A DNA stretch of 64,000 nucleotides from NCBI GenBank assembly GCA_036023115.1, contig JAYKKT010000086.1, forward strand, positions 15,577,501-15,641,500. The letters run 5' to 3'. The first letter of the stretch is position 1. Each line of letters opens with the position of its first letter. Origin of the DNA: Brasenia schreberi (taxonomy: Eukaryota; Streptophyta; Magnoliopsida; Nymphaeales; Cabombaceae). The position numbers were made by a program, and so were the translations under genes. The notes below the pieces were generated by a model, which was not told the DNA's origin, did no database searches, and saw nothing but the letters and a program-made list of their open reading frames with translations. This document shows positions 47,001 through 59,000 of the stretch, in pieces.

Positions 47001-50000
47001 ACCTGCCAACTCAACACCCCAAATCCATCGACAACACCCTTACTCGACAAGCAAATCAACACCCCAACTCGAGAACCCAAGCACTCTAATGTTGAAGAAT
47101 ATGAGTTTAGAGTCAGTTTTAGTAAATTTGATGTTTCTAAGTATTATTGTAATTGTCCGAAGTTGTAAGGGCATTTTGGTAATTTTCTGTACTAGGGGTA
47201 TTTTGGTCATTTTACGTTTTACAACTACTTATATAAGGGCTGGTAAGTTGTATTAGGGTTAAGTTGTGATTAAGAAAGAGAGAGAAAGAGGGGAGGCCCG
47301 CCCTCTCCTTCGATCTCCACATTTCCTCTTCTTTATTTTTGTGATTTTACAATCTCCGGTGCACATCCACGTTTTCCAAATGGTATCAGAGCCGTTCGAT
47401 CAATGGGAGCAGCGAGCAGTGGCTGTCAACATATGAAAAAAAATGATACATTTGCTGTTTGGTACATTTGTTGGTTAAATATAAACAACTAGGGTTTTTT
47501 CAATATTCTCGTAGACATGTTTGGTTGTTCTAAGTTGCACGACAATTGCTGCTGAAGCCAAACCGTCATATTATAAATCCAAAGTGATTCAGTTGGCTCC
47601 CGTTAGCTCTTTGTTTGTGAAGGCTACCTATGTAACTTCTGATGATAGGGCAGTGGATGTTGTCACAGAAATTGCAGCACCTATCCATTGGCATACATAG
47701 AACGGACTGTATCTGAAGTTGAAAAAGATGGTTCAGAAGTACAACAAAAGACCTGAAGTCATTGCAATTGCAGTAGAAAATGCAAATGTTGTTCTTGCTG
47801 AGGAAATGAAAACAAGGCTGTCTGGGAAATCCAAGGCTATGTTTAGTTTGTCGGCATTGAAAAGATCAGTTGATCCACATGTTGGAAGGAAAAAATTCAA
47901 CCAGAAACTTATGAAATACGAACTGATCTAGTTGTAAGGCCATTCAGAACTCATCATGTTATTCCAAGCCAGGGCTATGTCATTTATTCTCTAAGACGTA
48001 AGCTCAAGAAGATGTACGCTCATCTTAGAGGAGACGAGATCAAGAATTGAAGCTTGCTGGTGTTGAGATTACATATACCATTTTGTCTCCAGAGGTAGCC
48101 TTCACTGGAGATACAACGGCTGATTTTATGCTAGAACCACGAAATGCAGATGCTCTTCGAGCAAAAGTTCTTATAACTGAGGGAACTTTCCTTGATGATG
48201 GCATTCACATCGAGCATGCACGGCAACATGGTCATACCCACTTATTAGAGCTAATCGAGAATGCTCAGTGGATACGCAACAAGGCAATATTGCTTACCCA
48301 TACAAAATCGAGGATAATGTTGCTGTAGTGACTTTCTCACCTCAAAGCAAGAAAAGAAACTACAAGTCCTGCAAAATGGCCTGATAAGTTAAAAAAAGGA
48401 AGTTCTCAAGGAAGAAGAAGAAGACCATGAAAAAAAAGGGAAGGTGATTGGCTGCCAAAAATGATGGTGTTCCCGATTTTTTTTGAAGAAAGGTTACACA
48501 AAATTGTGGAAAGAAAGATTTGAAAGGTAATTTCAAAATTTTTGAATAATCAAATGCTGGAAAAGTAAAGTTCCAAATTACTTGCCTGATTTTGTGAGAA
48601 AGTAGTTATGGAAACTTCCTTTTTCTGATTGGATGAGAAAGTAAACCATTTAGTCTTATCCCCAACCTGATTTTATGGGAAAGTAGTTATGGAAACTTCC
48701 TTTACTGATTGGATGAGAAAGTAAACCAGTAAGTCTTATTCTCACGTTTTTGGGGAAGGAAAATGGTAATTGCTATCCATTATCCACATAAATAAAGTAG
48801 TTACTGTAGATAAAGGAAATACAGGTATTCTGCTAGCACAACATAAGGTGACGATGCAAGATGGTACTGTAGATATCAAAGGAGAACCTGCTGTTAGAAG
48901 TAAATCAGGAAACTGGAAAACTTGCCCCTTCATATTAGGAAATGAATGCTGCGAAAGATTGACATACTATGGAATAAGTACAAACCTGGTGAACTAATTG
49001 ATTGATCTTCTCAACTAGGGAAGTGCCCAAGCTGCAAATGTTTTGTTATAAATTGGTCAGGAACATACTACTTCGCTCCATTATTCGGTGCCTTTCTTGC
49101 TTGGAAAAATAGGCAAGAAGAAGATGAATGAAAACAATATAAGAAAAAGGAATGATAGAAAAGGAAGAGGTCACTGATTGGAGATGGGCAACAAATATCT
49201 ACCTGGAGTTTTTTTTCAGGGCAGAAGGCTGATAAAATTTACATCAGAAAGGATGAAGGATACAACAAAGTTGAATAATCTACCTCCAGTACATTCTGGA
49301 AAGTGGCCAACAGCATCGGTTCATGAAATACAACAAGAGCTGGAGAAAGGGACGCCTTTTACATATCGCTTTCGTGTTCCAAAGGAGGGAACTCTGAAAA
49401 TTGATGATCTAATACGTGGTGAGGTCAGTTGGAACTTGAACACACTCGGAGATTTTGTGATTTTAAGAAGCAATGGCCAACCTGTCTATAATTTTCTGCA
49501 TCACAGTGGATGATGCCACAATGCACATTTTTCATGTCATTAGAGCAGAAGAGCATTTACCCAACTCTCTGCAGCAAGCCCTTATATACAAGGCCCTTGG
49601 ATTTTCTATGCCTTACTTTGCACACGTTTCTTTAATTCTTGCTCCTGATAAGAGTAAGCTATCAAAAAGGCATGGTGCAACATTTGTGGGTCAGTTCAGG
49701 GAAATGGGTACCTACCAGAAGCTATGGTGAATTATCTTGCTCTTCTGGGGTGTGGTGATGGTACAGAAAATAAATTTTTTTTAGTGGACCAGCTCGTTAC
49801 TAAGTTCTCAATTGGACGTTTCAATAAAAGTGGGGCTGTATTTGATTCTGCAAAGCTGAGGTCCTGACATTGGTGGTGAGTTTGGTCCTTATTGACAATC
49901 GGAACGGAATGCTTTGTACAAGCAGTATGCTGAGCAGTTGTTGAATTCTGGTAATGTTTATCGGTGCTTTTGCTCCACTGAGGAACTCGAAAGGAAGAAA

Positions 50001-53000
50001 GAGAAGGCAGTTGTGTATGGGTGCCGAAGTTCAGTTGTGGGCAGATTGGATAGAATGTCTCCAATCTACCAATTCTTGCAAGTTTATATAAAAGAGTTAC
50101 TAAGGATGCTGAAATCGTAGTCATGAGGACTGCAGAAATGATTGTATTTATCGCTAGTGAAGTTGCAGAAATTTACAGCTATGAAAGCTGTTAAAAAAGA
50201 TAGCCATGAAGGCTAAGTGTTGCAACAAAGGAGATTGCTTGGAAAATGGACAGCCAAGGGGCTAAAGAAATTTCAAAAAAAATGCAGAAAATCAGTCTTT
50301 TTCACCACATATGCATGAAAAATTAAATCGTTGAAGAGGCCAGAGGAATTTGTTGATATAGGATGTGGTAGTATCACCAAAAATCATGAAAGTTAAGACC
50401 TTGGGTTGCTGAAGTAAACAGTCAGGAGGGCTGGAAAAGCGGCTGCAGTCACCATGTAAAGGGGCGCAGACCGACTAGTATGAGCAGATATCTGTATTCT
50501 GTTATTTGAGTAGTAGAGAGAGAGCACCCAACCAACACACCAGCTACAACCACAATGTGAAGGGGCGCAAGAAAAGGCGTGTGAAGTGTATATGGTGGAG
50601 TAGTACCTCCTATCACAAAAGATCAACTTTCTCAAGAGTAGAAAAACATGACGTTTGAAGTGTAGCTGTCGAATCACTTTATGAAAAAAAAGAAAGAGAG
50701 GGAGCAACCGATACCCATAGAAGGGTTGTGTGTTACCCATGTGTCCTTGATAATTCAAGTTGTTTTACATAATCCTCGAAGAGATCGCTCGTGCATGTGT
50801 GGTGAAGAAAGTCATGTTGATGATAAACCAGGAAGGCTGAGTTGATGTTGTAGCCAAATATGCTGCTTGAGATGATCAGCCAAGAAGGTTGAGTTGATGT
50901 TGTAGCCAGAGATGCTGCTTGAGATGATCAGCCAGGAAGGTTGAGTTGATGTTGCAGCTAGAGATGCTGCTTGAAATGATCAACTAAGAAGGCTGAGTTG
51001 ATGTTACAGTCAGAGATGCTGCTTGAGATGATTAGCCAGGATTGCTCAGTTGATATTGTAGCCAAAGATGCTGCTCGAGAGGATCAGCTAGGAAGGCTGA
51101 GTTGAAGATGTTGCAGCCAAAGAAGCTGCTGAAGATCAGATCAGTCATGAAAACAGATTAAGAATGTTGCAGGCAGATGAAGAATTTTTGACAAGTTTGG
51201 AGTTCGAAGTATCTCACTCCCAACTTTAGGGGGGTGTTGAAGAATATGAGTTTAGAGTCAGTTTTAGTAAATTTGATGTTTCTAAGTATTATTGTAATTG
51301 TCCGAAGTTGTAAGGGTATTTTGGTAATTTTTTGTGTTAGGGGTATTTTGGTCATTTTACGTTTTACAGCTCCTTATATAATGGATGGTAAGTTGTATTA
51401 GGCTTAAGTTGCTGTGATTGAGAAAGAGAGAGAAAGAGGGGGGAGCGGCCTCTATTGGAGGTCCGCCCCCTCCTCCGATCTCCACATTTCCTCTTCTTTA
51501 TGTTTGTGATTTTTCAATCTCTACTGCACATCCACGTTTTCCAACATCTAACATGAACAACTTTCACACCCACACCCACACCTTACAACCTCACAACCCG
51601 ATGCCCCGACCCCCACACTAAGAACCCCAACCTCGACACCCGAAACCTGCACTAAGGGAAAAACACATACTACTTCTTACTTTGAGTGAGGTAAGAAGTA
51701 CCAGGTGTTTTAAGCCAGCAGGCAAAAGGCAATAACACTTACTACCTCCCTAAGGTAAGTAGTATGTATTTTCCCCTTAGTGGTAGCGGGAATGGTGGGA
51801 TTGGGATTGGGGGCAATAGATGTTGTTGGGGGTTGGTGGATCAGGTATCAAGGGGGTTGGTGTTTTGAGTGTCGAGGTTGGGGTTTTGGGTGCTATTGGT
51901 GTTGGAGTGTTTGGGTTCCCAAGCTGGTTGTTGGTGTTGTGCTTGTTGGGTTGGGGTGTTGGGTTGTCAAATGTGGGGAGTTGAGTCGGTAGGTGTGGGT
52001 GTTGGGTGCTCTTGCTTTTTGGTGCGTGCTCGATAATAGGTAACACTAATAAGGAAAACTTATCACCATACTCCTATGGGGTGGTTGGATGCGAGTGCTT
52101 TGACTCATCCAACCACTACCCCTATCTTGCGTAGCATGTGTAATCTTGTGAAGCAAGCCTACATAGCTACTCCTACATGGCGGTAGCTTGACCCTTACTC
52201 TCATGGGGCGCCTCCATGGGTCTTCCTTTTTATATATTGTTATATGAGCATGCACTTATAGGATAATCCTAAAGCGCTTCCTATATCCCTCTAGGTGTAG
52301 GAGTAGCCTTACTTAATGAGCAAAGAGAGCAAAGTTTTTGCTTTGTGTCACCCTATAGTCGGACTGCGACCTGCCTGTAAGTGTAAGCACACACATCTGC
52401 TTTGCATCATTAAGGGGATTGTTTTGTCCTTATTGTAAACATACATGTCACTTTATAGTAGGAGCTTCGTTGGTCAGTGTCATAGAAGAGGTAAGGATAA
52501 GGCTACCGCCACGTGAAAATAGTCGGTTGCTTTCCATAATCCATACTACTTCATACTTCTCTCAAGGTAAGAATTAATGTGTTTTTTTCTTAGTGGCAAT
52601 GTGAATGGTGGGAGTGGGATTGGGGGCATCGGATGTGGTTTGGGGTTAGTGGATCTGGGATCGAGGTTCTGAGTGTCAAGGTTGCGGTTCCGAGTGTCGG
52701 AGTTGGTATGTTGGGTTATAAGGTAAGGGGTATTAGGTTGGGGTGTGGGGGCTGTTGTTGGTGTTGGAGGAGTGTTTGGGTTCCTTGGTTAGGTGTTGGT
52801 GTTAGGCTTGCCAGGTTGGGGTGTTGGGTTGGTAGGTGTGGTGGTGTTGCTTACACCCACAGAGCGATAAAAAAATGAATAGTTGATTCACCTGGGTGGG
52901 TGAATGATGAATCAACTATTAATTTTGACAACTAGTCAGACCAATGTGCTTAGCCATTAGTGAACTTCCGTCATAGGCTGAGATGAAAATCTAGGTACTT

Positions 53001-56000
53001 TTAGGCATGAGGCTTTGTGTCACTGTATCTCGTAAGGCTACTTCATACTATAGGAGCTTCTTGTAAGTGTAAGCGCACCTTCATGTAACATTATATATTA
53101 AAAGGAAGGTAGGGTGGTAAAGCCACTAAAGGTAAGCCCATGGAACGATGGCTTGATACGCAAGGCTCCACTACTTCGTGCACCTACTAAAGGTGGCTTT
53201 TAGTAAGATATACCTTTAGTGATGGTAGCTTATAATAAAGAAAGTGATCTTATGGAGTAGCGTATGTGCCCCACGGAGCGGTACACAAGGTTCCTAACAT
53301 GGATCCTCGAAGTCTTTTTGGGAGTGCCCACCCGCTACTCCCACGGGGCAGTAGGGTAAGGTTGGGTGGATGAAAGATGAGCTTAGGTTGAAAGAGTTCT
53401 AATGCAACAACCATCCAACAAGTTCGTAGAGTAGCCTTTAGTGATAGTGAAGAGAAAGCAAGACTACCAAGGAGAGGTGCAAAATCCCACGAAGCACCTT
53501 TTTTTGAGCCCCTTAGATGAAAGAGGAGAATAGGGAAGTCACTACTTCTCTTCTAATAGTAGTAGTGGCGAGAAGGCTAACCCCTAGACAATGTTCAGCT
53601 AGAAGCTGATAGTTAAGTTTATGCTATTCATGTCCGGAGATATGGAAACCTGGACACACGGTAAGGAAGAATTCCCTATGTTCCGCTGAGTTGAATATAG
53701 AGGGATGGCTATGACTACCGTGGAGTTTACTTGGATGAGGCAACTACGACAAGATTTAGGTGTGGAGACTCAAAAGATTCCTTTGCTATTATGTGATAGC
53801 AACAACACTATTTATATAGCGAACAACAATACCTTTTATGAGACAACAAAGTATATTGAGATGGACTGTTATTACATGATAGAGGAATATCTGCAAAGAC
53901 ACTTAAACCTCGAGTACATGTGTTCAGAGTACCAACTAACATGTGCATTTACCAAGTCCCTCACAGCTCCAAAATTCAAGTTTATGTTGGATAGATTTTT
54001 GTATTAGTCCCCATAAGTTTGAGGGGGAGTGTTAGAAGGTGTGGTGTCATATCACTGTAATTGTGTCAAGTTGTCATGTATCATATTGTATACTTTGTAT
54101 TATTCCTTTTGTATTTTGTTTTGTATTTTTGTCTTTTCTGTAATTTTCTCTTTGTGTTGTGGCAAGCCAGTAAATAAGGCAGAATTCCTCCTTGTAAATT
54201 AAGCTGGTTTAGAGCTGAGTTATATGTGCGAATTCAAGGTCCCTTCAGTTCATTTTTGCTCTTTATTCTAAGGCTGTTTTGGCCTTGTAAACCCTCAAGT
54301 TTTGAGTGTTGATATTGGAGGAATCCAAGAAGGCATAGTCACTACTGTTAGTGACCGATTCATTCAACCTTCTAAGGCAAAAGATTACGGACCATGTGGT
54401 GTAGGCATCTCTCTCTCTCTAGATTGAGAGAAACAAAAGATTAATAACCAAGACCGTCTTATGGATCTGAGAGAGGAATTGACTCTTGAAAAAGGAAACT
54501 TTAGAACTCTAATGCATTCATTGGTTTTTATCTCTCATACATGCAAGACCTGAACATTTTCTGATTTTGATGCTTCTGCTCCTTGGAGTTGGAACACAAG
54601 TATTTCTCCTCATGGATTCCCTTGCTCAAAGTGGTAGATATGCATGGGTGTCATGGTAGTGGACTATTTAGTTGTACATACTTGTTCTTATATAAATCCA
54701 ACTGTATGAAGTAACTGGTCAAGTTTCTTATTCTGCTTTACGTGTAATATTCTCTAATTCATCCATAAATTTATTCTTCTTCAAAGTCTTCAGTTGGTTC
54801 ATTATTGAACTTGTAACCTGATAATTGTCACAAACTGTGGTTTGTTTACATGTAAACCATTCTGAGGGCGAGTACCGTGTGCAATCTTCTCCTCATGTCT
54901 ATCTTTTTATTTTCTTGAAATAAGATGATGGTGATGGTGATGATGATGATATGATTTGTATATTGTGTTTTCAGAAATAATACGTTCTCGTTCACTTTGT
55001 CTGCATCTTTTTCATATTTGCACGTATGCGTGACATCTTGTTAAAGTGCCACTATCTGATGTACTCTGGAGCACCTTAAGTCCATTAGGTAGAAACTAGT
55101 ATGTGCGCACATGCTTGCGCATGCATATGTCAGGGCCTGTTTATATCTTTGGAGTTTATAAATGACTGTTTTCTTAGCTGGGTGAATGATCATTTCTGAT
55201 GTTCAGGTTCCAGGCAACCTTGTCATATCCGCTCGTTCAGGAGCACACTCCTTTGATGCTTCTCTTATGAATATGTCTCATGTTGTCACCTATTTTACGT
55301 TTGGAAAGAGGCTTTCCTCAGCAATGTTCAATGAAGTGAAGCGTCTTATGCCGTATCTGGGAGCGAGTTCTGACCGATTAACTGGACAAACTTACATTAC
55401 CAAACAAGGAGATGAAAGTGCTAACATTACTGTAAGGATTTCCTTTAGCAGTTTATTAAGTGGCATTGGAATGATTACTTGTTTTGCTATGCACAAGAAA
55501 TGCTGAAATAATTGACAGGATTGATTTTATGCTTTAGCTTCTCAGAAAGAATTTTCTTCTACAAGAAAGAATGATTCTTGGCATTTAGTTCTGTAGAGTA
55601 CAGTTTTCCATTTGCAAAAACAAATGTGCCCTTGGATGTTGTTAAAGTCAAATGTAAATCTGGTGAATGTCTGATCTGTATACCATCTGTCATGAGGCTG
55701 ATCCCTGATGCCTGTTTCCCAGAAATCGAGTTATGAAATCCGTGAAGTTATTTGGTCTGTTGGGTCTCTCTGTCCCTCTCACACACACACACAAAAACAC
55801 ACGCATGCACACACATACAGACATGCATGCAGACACATGTCAAACAATGGATTGAGATCCAAACAGGACGTACAGATACTTTAGCGATATTTACATCATG
55901 CATATCTCTGCACTTTGAGGGTCAGAAAGAGAAGTCTTGATATCGTAAATGATTCTTCTCTTCTGCAGATCGAACATTACCTTCAAATAGTGAAAACAGA

Positions 56001-59000
56001 GGTTGTTTCGAGAAAGGCTAAACAGGAATTTAAATTGATCGAGGAGTATGAGTACACTGCACACAGTAGTTTGGTACAGAGTCATGCCATTCCTGTTGCT
56101 AAGTTTCACTTTGAGCTATCTCCTATGCAGGTTTGTTTATTTATGCTCTCTTGAACCAACTTTTGGCATTTCCAATCCATCACCTTTTCTGTTTTTTTAC
56201 CAGGTATTGGTGACAGAAGTCTCCAAATCCTTCTCTCACTTCATAACAAACGTTTGTGCTATCATTGGTGGTGTTTTCACGGTTAGTTTCCTCTTTACTT
56301 GACGTTGGTTTTCATTCCATTTACTCTCTTTTTTCTTTCCGTGTAGAAAGCATACGATTTCTAACAGCTATATTTTATGTTAAAAGAATTAGCCACAAGT
56401 GAGACCACAATTGTAGGGAGCCGAATGTATGAAAGGCAATTTGATATTGAAGCGTTCAATATAAAGCCATTTTGTTTCTGGCAGTCATGGTTTAATTTAT
56501 GTGGGCATCAAATCATCCCTACGTCAAAGCCAGTATGGGCCCTTGGGTTGAGTCTTCTCACCTGTGATTGGACTTCTCATGTTGAACGGTTTCACCTCCG
56601 ACAATAGGAGTACCAAATTCTAAACTCAATTGGAATGAAGTCTTTCACACGCTAGCTGACATCAGGTGCAAAGATTCTTAGACGCCGAGTTGACATGCCT
56701 TGTGGGTCATACCTGAATTTACCCAAAAGAGCACGATAATGTCTGTTGGTACCCTTTAGGCTTTCATGTCCACAGTGTGTTTCTTTCAAATTGGTGGATT
56801 AAGTTCTCATAGTTTCACTACTCAAGAGTTTTCTGCATGGACTCTTTTCCCTTAGCCCTAGAAGATCCTATCTGGAAAAGAGAATATTACACTGTGAATT
56901 GGAAAGAAAGTGATGTTTGTCATGACCTTTATTTTCCTTTAAGCATGTCCCGTTAGAAATATAACTCAAAACTATGAGTACTGCAATGATAATTGACATT
57001 CTGAAACAACTTGAGTGGCTTTAGAATTACCTACAAAGATCCAACTTTTTTTATGTTCTTTTGGGTCCGCTGATGTTGCTAATACTGTACAGAGACAAGA
57101 GGCTTCCTTGTTGCGGTCTCTACTGTGCATATGACCCATTATTTTTGAATGTCCATCCTCCTTCCTCGGTGGGAAGAATCAATAAAACTCGAGATTGAAT
57201 TGGTGAGCAGGGATGACAGTAGGTGCAATGGCCATTTGGATTAGACCTGACAAGTGGCCCTCCAAAAGTCTCGAGGTCTGAATGGTTCCACGAGAAAAGG
57301 ATAAATTTATGCAACACAGGTTCCTGGGCTTCTTTGCTACAGTAGACCTGGATTGGGAAAATCAACCTTTGCAGATCCCAATATGGATGACAATAAAAAG
57401 AAATTTTTGGGAGTAGCTTGGAGGTGTGGCCAGTGGTTGGTGATGGACACTTGTGACCAGGGCTGTACTCTGGAGGAGAAAAATGATGGAGCTCTGTAAG
57501 GAGTAGACTAAAGGTTTGGCCAAGAGGAAGGTATAACTAAGTTATGGAAACTAGCTATAGGTTAAACTAGAGGGAGCTAGGAAAGCAAGTACAGAAAATT
57601 GAAAGCAAAGATTGATTGTGATTGTAGGGATATCAGAAACGTAGTTTTCCCCTTTCATAAGGGAATGACGATACAGAACATGAGTCCTACTCCTAAATTC
57701 CTAATCTGGGCCCTCAATGCTAGGGTTTCTATAGATGGACCATCCCACTTGACTTTCTGGCTAATTCTTTGTTTTAGGTAGCCAAATCCTCCTCTTAGTG
57801 AGCATTAGAAGGATTGCATCCTTTCATCTTAATTCTCCAACCTCTGCGTTTGCCCACTTCAAGGTCGTTCCTTTCCATTTGTGAGCAGGCAGGTGTCCTG
57901 ATACGTTTGCGAGAAAATCTCCCTAGATCTTCTCTTTCTACCCTGATCTTTCCTGAAGCTTCCTTGGGCAGGTGGCTAAGGGTCCAATTTTCCTTTCCAC
58001 TATAGCATGGCGGTCTCATCAAAAGGGTGCTTTTGGACGTGTATTGAGTGATGCAACCAATTACGGTTGAACATAGTCCCTGAAAATTTCCAGGGTAACA
58101 ACTGAAGTAGTTAACCATGTAAATTCCTCCCAAGTTTCAAATATAACAAACATCTGAAAAAACTTTAAACTTATCTTCTAGGAACATCCTATTGTGCCAT
58201 TCTCCAGTACTTCCTCTCATTTCTATCTCTTGAATCATGTCTTTTGATTTGTGGGTACAACAACACATCCACATGTTCTAATCTGACTTGATGAGATGAT
58301 GCCTCATGCAGTTTCTCCATCGTACACAACAAAACTGCAAAAGTGGCTCACAATAACCTAACTCTAGTGAATGGGAGTGAAGGTATTCTGGATTGGCTCA
58401 TCTGATTTGTCGTTGACAGGAAAGTAGTTTGGGCACTGAGTGATTTCACTAGACTACAAAAGAAATGGTTTGGAGAGCGTTTGATAGAGAATGCAAGCAA
58501 GCTTGGGTATGACCCCTCTGGTGCACCAGATTTGAATAACACCCACTGGTGTCAAAAAAGTTAAGAAAGAATCAAGTTGGCCCATATAGTAACGTAGTAC
58601 AACATTGGATTGTACGACATGGTTTGATGATTTCTATAATACGATTCAGATACCTAAACCAATACATAATAAAACCATGTCATATTGTACAATGTGATAC
58701 GACTTTTACGACTTTGATATCCAGAAGCTTGTTTTAGTTTATGAATTCAACCTAAACCTTTGTGAGGGTTCACCCTTATATGGTTGGTTCCCAAGGATAA
58801 AGTATGAGGGGTCGCATTAGGTGCCTGACAGTCAAAAACAAATTGTGTTGGCTGGAGGGTTTGATCCTTCCATACCGATGCATTAGGTCCTTTCTGAACT
58901 CTAAAGTTTGGCATGCTTGGGTGTGAATAGTATCATAATGGATATGACCTTCTATGTGCCTTCATATTTATATGAATATACCGTGTTATACTCTCGTTTA

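Larger units (their letters stand above)
47090..51546 (+). mobile_element. Non-autonomous LTR retrotransposon F carrying host gene fragments
   Basis: The LTRs are 47090-47380 and 51235-51546. A perfect 5-bp duplication tctaa flanks the element (47085-47089, 51547-51551). The primer site tggtatcagagcc (47381-47393) and purine tract tttagggggg (just before 51235) are intact. The 3.85-kb interior has no gag or pol motif. It instead holds intronless, damaged fragments of RNase J, tRNase Z, an NPF peptide transporter and glutamyl-tRNA synthetase, then two tandem-repeat blocks. It has therefore mobilised by borrowing proteins in trans. LTR copies differ at roughly a dozen positions by eye, so the insertion is not very recent. 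Confidence 0.92.
46985..53670. mobile_element. Foldback-type element G with CA-rich and GT-rich arms, host of element F
   Basis: The left arm (about 46985-47089 plus 51552-51655) is a CA-rich degenerate minisatellite of caacaccccaa-like units. It runs into cactaagggaaaaacacata. The right arm (about 51755-52010) is its inverted counterpart, with the mirrored ccttagtggtagcgggaatg. A further GT-rich arm copy lies at 52575-52860. The rest (52010-52575, 52860-53670) is non-coding and shares phrases such as taagtgtaagc and the cactaaag/ctttagtg words. No transposase and no clear target duplication were seen. The outer borders are approximate, inferred from where the Copia E RNase H breaks and resumes. 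Confidence 0.65.
38545..54390 (+). mobile_element. Copia-type LTR retrotransposon E with nested insertions
   Basis: LTRs lie at about 38545-38975 and 54030-54389. A G-rich tract (gagggggag) precedes the second, and a primer-site-like tggtaccatag follows the first. Candidate duplications accac (38540-38544) and accat (54391-54395) differ at one base. Gag, protease, integrase, RT and RNase H are present but badly decayed. They are interrupted by a LINE (40956), a hAT element (43230) and the G/F composite (about 46985). Coding blocks rejoin in order when these are removed. Confidence 0.88.

Noticed and set aside
48047..49740. Open frames with clear similarity to tRNase Z, NPF transporter and GluRS as genuine host genes
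   Set aside because: They lie between matched LTRs with a target duplication, lack introns, are truncated at both ends and carry frameshifts; the GluRS part is out of order.
50833..51144. CRISPR-like array
   Set aside because: The units are contiguous 52-bp tandem repeats without unique spacers, inside a plant retroelement.
51777..52878. Open frames on both strands in GT/CA-rich sequence (for example 51780-51992, 51777-52046, 52633-52878)
   Set aside because: Their composition is that of a degenerate minisatellite; the peptides are low-complexity Gly/Val/Trp or Pro/Thr runs.
55752..55940. A Thr/His-rich peptide frame in intron 12
   Set aside because: It is the translation of a CA microsatellite.
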